Shown: one piece after another, positions 1 to 5,228 of the stretch
Numbering within the stretch: the stretch's first letter is position 1
Layout: each line of letters starts with the position of its first letter
DNA from: DAMCZI01 sp032095175
GTDB taxonomy: Bacteria > Bacillota > Clostridia > Clostridiales > Caloramatoraceae
DNA: 10,133 bases
Assembly (NCBI GenBank): GCA_032095175.1
Contig: DAMCZI010000079.1
Location: 1 to 10,133 of the forward strand
Direction: 5' to 3'
The notes under the pieces: generated by a model
What the model was told of the DNA's origin: nothing
What the model saw: the letters and a program-made list of their open reading frames with translations, nothing else
Databases searched by the model: none
Program-made: the position numbers and the translations under genes

Positions 1-259
1 CCAACTAGCTTGAGCTTTCATTTCCTCGTCTGACGTAAAATATCCTCAAAATCTTTGACTTGTTATTTCCTTTACTATGCTTTATATTTTTAAGGTTGAA
101 AAATGTAGAAACATTTATCTAAAACATATATGATGATAATTACAACATTTATGGTAAAATGTATAATATATATAGGTGGGATTTATTTGAAAATGATAGG
201 TGGGATTACGATCATATAATCCTTGGCTAAATAGAGTATAAATTAATTATCACCACCTT
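1..259. other. Non-coding upstream region
   Basis: I see no convincing gene here on either strand. A minus-strand reading frame runs off the left edge from an ATG at 21 to 19, but its only purine-rich stretch touches the ATG, too close to act as a ribosome binding site. The region is very AT-rich. It holds several -10-like hexamers (TATAAT at 162-167 and 215-220) and a TTGACT at 55-60, but none is paired at good spacing with a good partner. AAATGT/ACATTT half-sites occur as two inverted pairs (101-116 and 145-162), and a short hairpin GGATTA/TAATCC lies at 203-222. A promoter for the following gene is probably here, but I cannot place it. Confidence 0.5.
172..207 (+). repeat. 12-bp direct repeat upstream of the first gene
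   Basis: ATAGGTGGGATT occurs exactly at 172-183 and again at 196-207, a 24-bp period. The second copy overlaps a small inverted repeat (GGATTA 203-208, TAATCC 217-222). Two copies on the same face of the helix, before a gene, could be a tandem activator or repressor site. This is inference: no known operator matches it to my knowledge, and a small duplication is equally possible. Confidence 0.45.
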
Positions 260-268
260 GGAGGGTTT

Positions 269-1051
269 ATGAGGGTAGGTATTTCAACAGCTTGTTTTTA
301 TCCTTCTGTTAATACAGAGGACACACTTAAAATAATAAAGGGACTTGGATTTGATACGTGTGAGGCTTTTTTAGAGTCAGAATATGAGATGAATCAAATG
401 TATTGTGAGAATCTTAAGAAAGAAGCGGATAGGCTTGGCCTCAGTATTTTTTCTGTACACCCATTTTCTGCACCATTTGAACCTTATATATTTGATAAAT
501 ATCCAAGAAGAAAATCAGAAATGATGGAAAGATTTAAAATGGCCTGCAGAGCTTGTAGCATTATAGGGGCAAAATACTACATATTTCATGGATTGACCAA
601 CACTGGACCACAGATTAATATTGATGAGGTTGCAGGTCAGATGGATATACTTTGCAGTATAGCAGAGGAAAATGGAGTGAAAATAGCCTGGGAAAATGTT
701 TCGTGGTGCAGATCCTGCAGTCCGGATTTTATGAAGGATGTAAGTGCTAGAATGGAAAAGGACATATATTTTAATCTTGATGTAAAGCAGGCGGTAAGGA
801 GCAACCGTTCATCAATGGAATATATTGAGGTTTATGGTGATAAACTAGTCAATGTTCATATTAATGATTGCAGTGGTACATCCTCCTGTCTTCTTCCAGG
901 CGATGGAGATGCTGATCTTAGAGGATTAATAGAAAAAGTAAAGGCGATAAGTAGCAGCATACCACTAATAATAGAAGTCTACAGGCAGAACTTTAATACA
1001 CTTGATGAAGTTGAAGTTTCAAGAAAACACATAGAAAATATGTTAAAATAA
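269..1051 (+). CDS. Sugar phosphate isomerase/epimerase family protein (TIM barrel)
   Basis: A 260-residue protein of the xylose-isomerase-like / AP-endonuclease-2 TIM-barrel superfamily. Members are metal-dependent and mostly isomerise or epimerise sugars or sugar derivatives; the substrate cannot be told from sequence. The barrel-strand ends carry the expected metal and substrate residues: SVHPF (His64), YYIFHG (His107), AWENVSW (Glu142), YFNLDVKQ (Asp171), VNVHINDC (His197, Asp200), PGDGD (210-214) and IIEVYRQNF (Glu236). Glu142, Asp171, His197 and Glu236 are the likely divalent-metal set. There is no signal peptide or membrane segment, so it is probably cytosolic. Ten cysteines in 260 residues is rather many, which suits an anaerobe. 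The ATG has a GGAGGG site at 260-265. It stands apart from the protease block, with 222 bases before the next gene, and nothing nearby hints at a sugar pathway. A deoxyribonuclease IV role is less likely, because the full DNA-repair metal-site pattern is not evident. Confidence 0.8.
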   Translation: MRVGISTACFYPSVNTEDTLKIIKGLGFDTCEAFLESEYEMNQMYCENLKKEADRLGLSIFSVHPFSAPFEPYIFDKYPRRKSEMMERFKMACRACSIIGAKYYIFHGLTNTGPQINIDEVAGQMDILCSIAEENGVKIAWENVSWCRSCSPDFMKDVSARMEKDIYFNLDVKQAVRSNRSSMEYIEVYGDKLVNVHINDCSGTSSCLLPGDGDADLRGLIEKVKAISSSIPLIIEVYRQNFNTLDEVEVSRKHIENMLK

Positions 1052-1055
1052 TATT

Positions 1056-1075
1056 ACATATTTCCATAAATATGT
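1056..1075 (+). terminator. Weak candidate terminator after the isomerase gene
   Basis: An 8-bp perfect stem (ACATATTT 1056-1063, AAATATGT 1068-1075) with a 4-base loop starts five bases after the stop codon. The stem is AT-rich and is followed by only three T residues, so termination would be weak at best. Its right edge touches the candidate -35 box of the next promoter. Confidence 0.25.
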
Positions 1076-1103
1076 TTAAATACATGAATTTTAGGGTTAT
1101 AAT
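1075..1103 (+). promoter_or_regulatory. Candidate sigma-A promoter for the 114-codon gene
   Basis: TTTAAA (1075-1080), a 17-base spacer and a perfect TATAAT (1098-1103). The -35 box matches 4 of 6 consensus positions. Transcription would begin near 1110 and leave a leader of roughly 160 bases that contains the long inverted repeat at 1120-1206. AT-rich DNA yields such matches by chance, hence the moderate confidence. Confidence 0.45.
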
Positions 1104-1119
1104 CTATATAGAATGCACT

Positions 1120-1206
1120 AAAATTCTTACATTCTATTATAATGACTAATCCTTATATGTTGGTTTGTCATTATAATGTTTGGGCAGCAGAATGCATTTG
1201 AATTTT
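1120..1206. repeat. Three-tier long inverted repeat (leader stem-loop or small palindromic element)
   Basis: Three complementary blocks occur in nested order. The outer pair is AAAATTC (1120-1126) with GAATTTT (1200-1206). The middle pair is CATTCT (1130-1135) with AGAATG (1189-1194). The inner pair is ATTATAATGAC (1136-1146) with GTCATTATAAT (1167-1177), 11 bp and perfect. The inner loop is 20 bases. An 11-base, G-rich bulge (1178-1188) interrupts the right arm only. The structure lies just downstream of the candidate promoter, so it could fold in the mRNA leader of the next gene. A 12-bp palindrome ATTATATATAAT follows at 1210-1221. A terminator is unlikely, because the T-run after the outer arm is short and the stem is AT-rich. 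Confidence 0.6.
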
Positions 1207-1273
1207 TGTATTATATATAATGATGGTGTATTGTTAAAAGCTTTAAAGTTTATATTTGAAGGGAGTCATTAAT

Positions 1274-1618
1274 TTGAAAGTCGCATATGATAAAAATAAT
1301 GATGTGGTTAGTGTATACTTAAATAAGGAAGAAATACTAGAGACTAAATCCACAGAAGATGTCCCTCATTTTGAAAACAGAAACTATGAAATTGAAGAAG
1401 CAGCAGATCTAATACTTGATATGGTGGATTTGACGGATGAAGGTGGTAATTTTATAGGATTCAGAGTTTTTAATGCTTCTAAGTATTATGACCTTGAACT
1501 TTTAACGCATGCTGATGCAGAGAGCCTTAGTGAGAAGGAATTGAAAAAGCTCCAAAGTGAAAAGGTAATAGCGGTTTATGATAAAAAAGGCAATAAATTG
1601 GTTGTTGACAACGCCTAA
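1274..1618 (+). CDS. Hypothetical protein, DUF2283-like
   Basis: A 114-residue protein of unknown function. I choose the TTG at 1274 because AGGGAG at 1260-1265 sits 8 bases before it; the in-frame TTG at 1256 lies upstream of that site and has none of its own. Residues 1-16 (start Met, KVAYDKNNDVVSVYL) and 45-70 (LILDMVDL, GGNFIGFRVFNASK) follow the DUF2283 pattern, in which a YD-x-D-x-hydrophobic strand pair is followed by a hydrophobic strand, a glycine turn and an N/DASK ending. Between them lies an acidic stretch (about 28-44) longer than I would expect for that family. The C-terminus (about 85-105) is a charged helix followed by a strand pair. There is no signal peptide, membrane segment or catalytic motif. 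It is probably small and cytosolic. It stands before tig with 129 bases between, and no clear terminator separates them, so read-through into tig is possible. The family assignment is by eye only. Confidence 0.7.
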   Translation: MKVAYDKNNDVVSVYLNKEEILETKSTEDVPHFENRNYEIEEAADLILDMVDLTDEGGNFIGFRVFNASKYYDLELLTHADAESLSEKELKKLQSEKVIAVYDKKGNKLVVDNA

Positions 1619-1621
1619 CTC

Positions 1622-1650
1622 TTGAATATATAACTTGTATATGATAATAT
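1622..1650 (+). promoter_or_regulatory. Candidate promoter for tig-clpP-clpX
   Basis: TTGAAT (1622-1627), a 17-base spacer and TAATAT (1645-1650); each box matches 4 of 6 sigma-A consensus positions. An overlapping GATAAT (1643-1648) is an alternative -10. It starts three bases after the stop of the preceding gene. No CtsR-type heptad repeat (GGTCAAA pair) or CIRCE element is visible nearby. The rest of the gap to 1747 shows no other clear signal apart from a run of six T at 1675-1680 without a good stem. Confidence 0.35.
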
Positions 1651-1747
1651 TACAATGTTGTAGTACATCTAAAATTTTTTATGCGTAATGAATATAAGGG
1701 CCAAAATAATAAATATGCCCAAATGTAATAAATTAGGAGGAAAGATT

Positions 1748-3040
1748 ATGAATACCAAGGTTGAAAAAATAGAAAACAATGTTGTAAAAGTTGAAGTAAG
1801 TGTTCCAGTAGAAAAATTCCAAGAGGCCTTAAAGAAGGCATATCAAAAAAATGCAAAGAAGTTTAACATACCTGGATTTAGAAAGGGAAAGGCTCCAATG
1901 CACATGATAGAGCAGTATTATGGAGAAGGAGTTTTCTTTGAGGATGCAGTAGAATTTGTTATTGACGAAACATATCCACAGGCTGTAAAGGAAAGTGGTA
2001 TATCACCAGTAGACTATCCAAAGGTTGATATAGTTCAAATAGGAAAGGATACTGAATTTATATATACTGCAGAAGTTGTTGTTAAACCAGAGGTTAAGCT
2101 TGGAGAGTACAAAGGCCTGGAAGTTAAAAAGGTAGAATACCCTGTAACTGACGAAGAAGTAAATGCTGAACTCGAAGCAATGAGAGAGAAAAATGCAAGA
2201 ATTATAAGCAAGGAAGATGGAGCAGTAGAAAACGGTGACATCGCTGTAATCGATTTTGAAGGATTTATAGATGGAGTTGCTTTCGAAGGTGGAAAGGGAG
2301 AGAACTATGATTTAACAATAGGTTCAGCTTCTTTCATACCAGGTTTTGAAGAACAGCTTATTGGTGTAAAAGCTGGAGAAGAAAAGAATGTAAACGTTTC
2401 TTTCCCAGAAGACTATCATGCAGAGGAATTAAAGGGAAAGCCAGCTTTATTCAAGGTAACAGTTAAGGAGATAAAATACAAGGAACTTCCTGAATTAGAT
2501 GATGAATTTGCAAAGGATGTTTCAGAGTTTGATACTATAGACGAAATGAAGGCAGATTCAAGAAAGAAGCTTGAGGAAAGTAGCAGCCTCAGAGCAAAGA
2601 ATGAATATGAAGAAGAAGTAATCAAAAAGGCTGTTGAAGGTTCAGAGGTTGAAATTCCAGAGGCTATGATTGAAAGAGAAATAGATTACATGGTTAAGGA
2701 TTTAGACTACAGACTAAGATACCAGGGACTTACAATTGATAAGTATGTAGAATTAATGGGTATAACAATGGATAAGATAAGGGAAGACTTTAAAGAGGTT
2801 GCTTCAACAAGAGTAAAGACAAATCTTACACTTGAAGCAATTGCAAAGGCAGAAAACATGACTGCATCAGAAGAAGAAATAGATGCAAAGGCCGATGAAA
2901 TGGCAAAGAGATATGGAATGGAAGATACCGCAAAGGTTAAGGAAACTATTTTAAAGAATCAAAAAGAAATAATAGAAGATGAAATTGTTAATAATAAGGT
3001 TATTGAATTCCTTGTAAAGTCCAGCAAAGAAGTGGCTTAA
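1748..3040 (+). CDS. tig: Trigger factor, ribosome-bound chaperone with prolyl isomerase domain
   Basis: Trigger factor docks next to the ribosomal exit tunnel and shields nascent chains, and it also catalyses cis-trans isomerisation of peptidyl-prolyl bonds. The product is 430 residues, the usual length. Residues 1-115 form the ribosome-binding domain, with the signature IPGFRKGKAP at 41-50; the GFRKGK loop contacts the large subunit. Residues about 160-243 form the FKBP-like domain (NGDIAVIDFEGFIDG, FIPGFEEQLIG, VKAGEEKNVNVSFPEDY). Residues 245-430 form the helical, acidic and lysine-rich substrate cradle. I see no cysteine. I choose ATG 1748 because AGGAGG (1735-1740) lies 7 bases before it and the protein then begins like its family; an in-frame ATG at 1688 would add 20 residues and has no ribosome binding site. 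It is first in a tig-clpP-clpX run, 49 bases before clpP. Confidence 0.97.
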   Translation: MNTKVEKIENNVVKVEVSVPVEKFQEALKKAYQKNAKKFNIPGFRKGKAPMHMIEQYYGEGVFFEDAVEFVIDETYPQAVKESGISPVDYPKVDIVQIGKDTEFIYTAEVVVKPEVKLGEYKGLEVKKVEYPVTDEEVNAELEAMREKNARIISKEDGAVENGDIAVIDFEGFIDGVAFEGGKGENYDLTIGSASFIPGFEEQLIGVKAGEEKNVNVSFPEDYHAEELKGKPALFKVTVKEIKYKELPELDDEFAKDVSEFDTIDEMKADSRKKLEESSSLRAKNEYEEEVIKKAVEGSEVEIPEAMIEREIDYMVKDLDYRLRYQGLTIDKYVELMGITMDKIREDFKEVASTRVKTNLTLEAIAKAENMTASEEEIDAKADEMAKRYGMEDTAKVKETILKNQKEIIEDEIVNNKVIEFLVKSSKEVA

Positions 3041-3041
3041 G

Positions 3042-3073
3042 CAAGGAATAAGGTTTTAATACCTGTAACCTTG
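3042..3073 (+). other. Small hairpin between tig and clpP
   Basis: CAAGG (3042-3046) pairs with CCTTG (3069-3073), and AGGT (3051-3054) with ACCT (3061-3064), across a 4x4 internal loop. An alternative fold pairs AAGGTT (3050-3055) with AACCTT (3067-3072). No T-run follows, so it is not a full terminator; it may mark a processing or attenuation point inside the operon. It ends just before the clpP ribosome binding site. Confidence 0.35.
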
Positions 3074-3089
3074 TATAGGAGGGATAGAT

Positions 3090-3677
3090 ATGAGTCTAGT
3101 TCCAATGGTAGTTGAACAAACTAGTAGAGGCGAAAGGTCCTACGACATTTATTCAAGATTGCTGAAGGAGAGAATAATCTTTTTAGGTGATGAAGTAAAC
3201 GATGTAACTGCAAGCCTTGTAGTAGCACAGCTTTTATTCCTTGAAGCAGAGGATCCAGATAAGGATATTTATCTTTATATAAATAGCCCTGGAGGTTCTA
3301 TTACATCAGGATTTGCAATATATGATACTATGCAGTATATAAAGCCAGATGTTTCAACAATATGTGTTGGTATGGCTGCATCCATGGGTGCATTCCTTCT
3401 TGCTGCAGGAGCAAAGGGTAAAAGAATTGCTCTTCCAAACAGCGAGATAATGATTCATCAACCATTAGGTGGAACACAGGGTCAGGCAACTGACATTGCA
3501 ATCCATGCAGAAAGAATAATAAAGACAAAGAAGAAGCTCAATGAAATTTTAAGTGAAAGAACAGGTCAGCCACTTGAAAAGATTGAAAAGGATACTGAGA
3601 GAGATTTCTTTATGTCAGCTGAGGAAGCTAAAGCATACGGGTTGATTGACGAAGTAATTACCAAGAAGAGTAAGTAA
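3090..3677 (+). CDS. clpP: ATP-dependent Clp protease proteolytic subunit ClpP
   Basis: ClpP is the serine peptidase of the ClpXP and ClpCP machines. Fourteen subunits form two stacked heptameric rings that enclose the active sites, and an AAA+ partner feeds unfolded protein in. The 195-residue length is typical. The catalytic triad is in place: Ser98 in GMAASMGAFLL, His123 in MIHQPLGG and Asp172 in ERDFFMS. NSPGGSITSG (65-74), which forms the oxyanion region, is intact. The short N-terminus before SYDIYSRLLKERIIFLG contains a likely cleavable propeptide, which in this family is removed by self-processing. The ATG has AGGAGGG at 3077-3083. It lies 49 bases after tig and 17 bases before clpX, so the last two are surely co-transcribed and ClpX is the natural partner. 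A single ordinary clpP is seen; nothing is odd in it. Confidence 0.98.
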   Translation: MSLVPMVVEQTSRGERSYDIYSRLLKERIIFLGDEVNDVTASLVVAQLLFLEAEDPDKDIYLYINSPGGSITSGFAIYDTMQYIKPDVSTICVGMAASMGAFLLAAGAKGKRIALPNSEIMIHQPLGGTQGQATDIAIHAERIIKTKKKLNEILSERTGQPLEKIEKDTERDFFMSAEEAKAYGLIDEVITKKSK

Positions 3678-3694
3678 TATTGTGGGGTGTGAAG

Positions 3695-5002
3695 ATGGCA
3701 AAACTTGATGACAAGAAACAGCTAAAATGTTCGTTTTGCGGAAAGAACCAGGATCAAGTAAAAAGGCTTATTGCCGGTCCAGGGGTATATATTTGTGATG
3801 AGTGTATAGAGCTTTGCTCAGAGATTATAACTGAGGAACTTGAGGTTGATCAGGACTTAGAGTTGACTGATCTTCCAAAACCAAGGGAAATAAAAGACTT
3901 CCTTAACCAGTATGTAATTGGTCAGGATGAGGCTAAAAAGTCCCTTGCAGTAGCTGTATACAATCACTATAAAAGAATAAATACCCCAAAATTAAAGAAT
4001 GATGATGTAGAGCTTCAAAAAAGCAACATCCTTCTACTTGGACCTACAGGTTCTGGAAAAACCCTGCTTGCTCAAACACTGGCAAAGCTGCTGAATGTAC
4101 CCTTTGCCATAGCTGACGCTACGACTCTTACAGAGGCTGGATATGTTGGAGAAGATGTTGAGAACATACTTTTAAAGCTCATTCAGAGTGCAGATTATGA
4201 TATAGAAAGAGCTGAAAAGGGTATTGTTTATATAGATGAGATTGATAAGATTGCAAGAAAATCCGAAAACCCATCTATAACAAGAGATGTATCTGGAGAA
4301 GGAGTTCAACAGGCTCTTTTAAAGATACTTGAAGGTACTGTAGCAAGTGTACCACCTCAGGGAGGAAGAAAACATCCTCACCAGGAGTTCATACAGATAG
4401 ATACAACCAATATACTTTTCATATGTGGTGGAGCCTTTGATGGAATTGAAAAGCTAATTGAAAAAAGACTCCATAAGAGCTCAATGGGATTTGGTGCAGA
4501 GATTGAAAGCAAGGTTCAAAGGGATGTAGGGGATACATTAAAGCATATTCTACCAGAGGATCTCTTGAAGTTCGGTATGATACCGGAATTTGTTGGAAGA
4601 GTTCCAATTGTAGTTACCCTTGGTTCCCTTGATAAGGAAGCTCTCATGAAGATATTGACAGAACCTAAAAATGCATTGGTTAAACAGTATAAGAGGCTAT
4701 TTGATATGGATGGTGTAGAGCTTGAGTTTGAAGAAAAAGCACTGGAAGCCATTGCAGACGAAGCCTTGGAGAGAAAAACCGGTGCAAGGGGACTTCGAGC
4801 TATCATGGAAGACCTTATGATGGATGTAATGTTTGACATACCATCCAGGGATGATGTAGAAAAGTGTCTTATAAACCAGGATACAGTAACAAATAAAAAG
4901 CAGCCAGAATTAGTTCTTGGAGATGGCATTAGAAAGACGGCAAAAAAGACATCTGGAGTTAAAAAGAGTCGGGTTAAAAAAGGAACTGAAAGCGTTTCAT
5001 AA
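3695..5002 (+). CDS. clpX: Clp protease ATP-binding subunit ClpX
   Basis: ClpX is the hexameric AAA+ unfoldase that recognises degradation tags and threads substrates into ClpP. The product is 435 residues. The N-terminal zinc-binding dimerisation domain has Cys12, Cys15, Cys34 and Cys37. The AAA+ core shows Walker A GPTGSGKT (116-123), pore loop GYVG (149-152), Walker B IVYIDEID (177-184), the arginine-finger region EFVGRVP (298-304) and sensor-2 GARGLR (363-368). The ClpP-docking loop reads MGF (264-266), where I, L or V is usual at the first position. The last 25 residues are lysine-rich and variable. I choose ATG 3695: the family begins close to this MAKLDDKKQLKCSFCG, and in-frame TTG 3680 and GTG 3689 would add only a few unconserved residues. 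The ribosome binding site is a poor G-rich GGGGTG (3684-3689), so translation may depend on coupling with clpP 17 bases upstream. A strong terminator follows. Confidence 0.97.
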   Translation: MAKLDDKKQLKCSFCGKNQDQVKRLIAGPGVYICDECIELCSEIITEELEVDQDLELTDLPKPREIKDFLNQYVIGQDEAKKSLAVAVYNHYKRINTPKLKNDDVELQKSNILLLGPTGSGKTLLAQTLAKLLNVPFAIADATTLTEAGYVGEDVENILLKLIQSADYDIERAEKGIVYIDEIDKIARKSENPSITRDVSGEGVQQALLKILEGTVASVPPQGGRKHPHQEFIQIDTTNILFICGGAFDGIEKLIEKRLHKSSMGFGAEIESKVQRDVGDTLKHILPEDLLKFGMIPEFVGRVPIVVTLGSLDKEALMKILTEPKNALVKQYKRLFDMDGVELEFEEKALEAIADEALERKTGARGLRAIMEDLMMDVMFDIPSRDDVEKCLINQDTVTNKKQPELVLGDGIRKTAKKTSGVKKSRVKKGTESVS

Positions 5003-5008
5003 AATATA

Positions 5009-5059
5009 AAGACTGCAGTGAGATTATGAAATATTAATCTCACTGCAGTTTTGTTTTTT
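5009..5059 (+). terminator. Strong intrinsic terminator after clpX
   Basis: The arms at 5012-5026 and 5035-5049 form 15 perfect base pairs (ACTGCAGTGAGATT with its complement, plus A-T) around an 8-base loop. They are extended outward by G-T, A-T and A-T pairs. The tail 5049-5059 is TTTT-G-TTTTTT. This ends the tig-clpP-clpX unit seven bases after the clpX stop codon. Confidence 0.93.
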
Positions 5060-5088
5060 GCATATAACTTACTTTTATGTACATACTA
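5059..5088 (+). promoter_or_regulatory. Candidate sigma-G (forespore) promoter for lonB
   Basis: TGCATA (5059-5064), a 17-base spacer and CATACTA (5082-5088). The B. subtilis sigma-G consensus as I know it is TGAATA, 17-18 bases, CATACTA, so this site differs at one position. It starts where the clpX terminator ends and would give a leader of about 135 bases before lonB. Established knowledge: B. subtilis lonB is expressed in the forespore under sigma-F, whose promoters overlap in recognition with sigma-G. The match is seen; its use is inferred. Chance matches in AT-rich DNA are possible. Confidence 0.5.
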
Positions 5089-5120
5089 AACATGGATATA
5101 CAATCCAAAAATTCTATGTC

Positions 5121-5184
5121 ATTCTGTTCTTTCAAACATCTTGGGGTTGAACCGGTTTTATAGGGCTGTTTGAAAAAACAGAAT
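5121..5184. repeat. 17-bp inverted repeat in the lonB upstream region
   Basis: ATTCTGTTCTTTCAAAC (5121-5137) is complementary to 5168-5184 except at one position (C5129 against A5176), and A5138-T5167 adds one more pair. The loop is 28 bases and contains the palindrome AACCGGTT (5150-5157). The right arm alone also folds as CTGTTT-GAAA-AAACAG (5166-5181). There is no T-run, so this is not a terminator on the + strand. It could be an RNA leader stem, or an operator, since a weak sigma-A-like pair (TTGAAA 5170-5175, TTTAGT 5193-5198, 17-base spacer) begins within the right arm. Confidence 0.6.
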
Positions 5185-5228
5185 AAAAGAATTTTAGTGG
5201 ATTATATACAAATAAGGGAGGTGAAAGC

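Noticed and set aside
1..21. A possible minus-strand gene start leaving the window at the left edge.
   Set aside because: Only seven codons are visible, and the purine-rich stretch is too close to the ATG to be a ribosome binding site.
187..219. A ten-codon reading frame (TTG 187 to TAA 217-219) with AGGTGGG before it; considered as a leader peptide.
   Set aside because: It is very short, made largely from the repeated 12-mer, and has no run of one amino acid or attenuator structure around it.
4516..5043. A 175-codon minus-strand frame opposite clpX, and other long minus-strand frames opposite tig, lonB and lonA.
   Set aside because: They are antisense shadows of strongly conserved genes. 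The translations are Ser/Phe/Leu-rich, without motifs or ribosome binding sites, and this one runs through the clpX terminator.
5166..5184. The right arm of the lonB inverted repeat as a terminator for read-through from clpX.
   Set aside because: It is followed by A-rich sequence, not a T-run, and the true terminator lies at 5009-5059.
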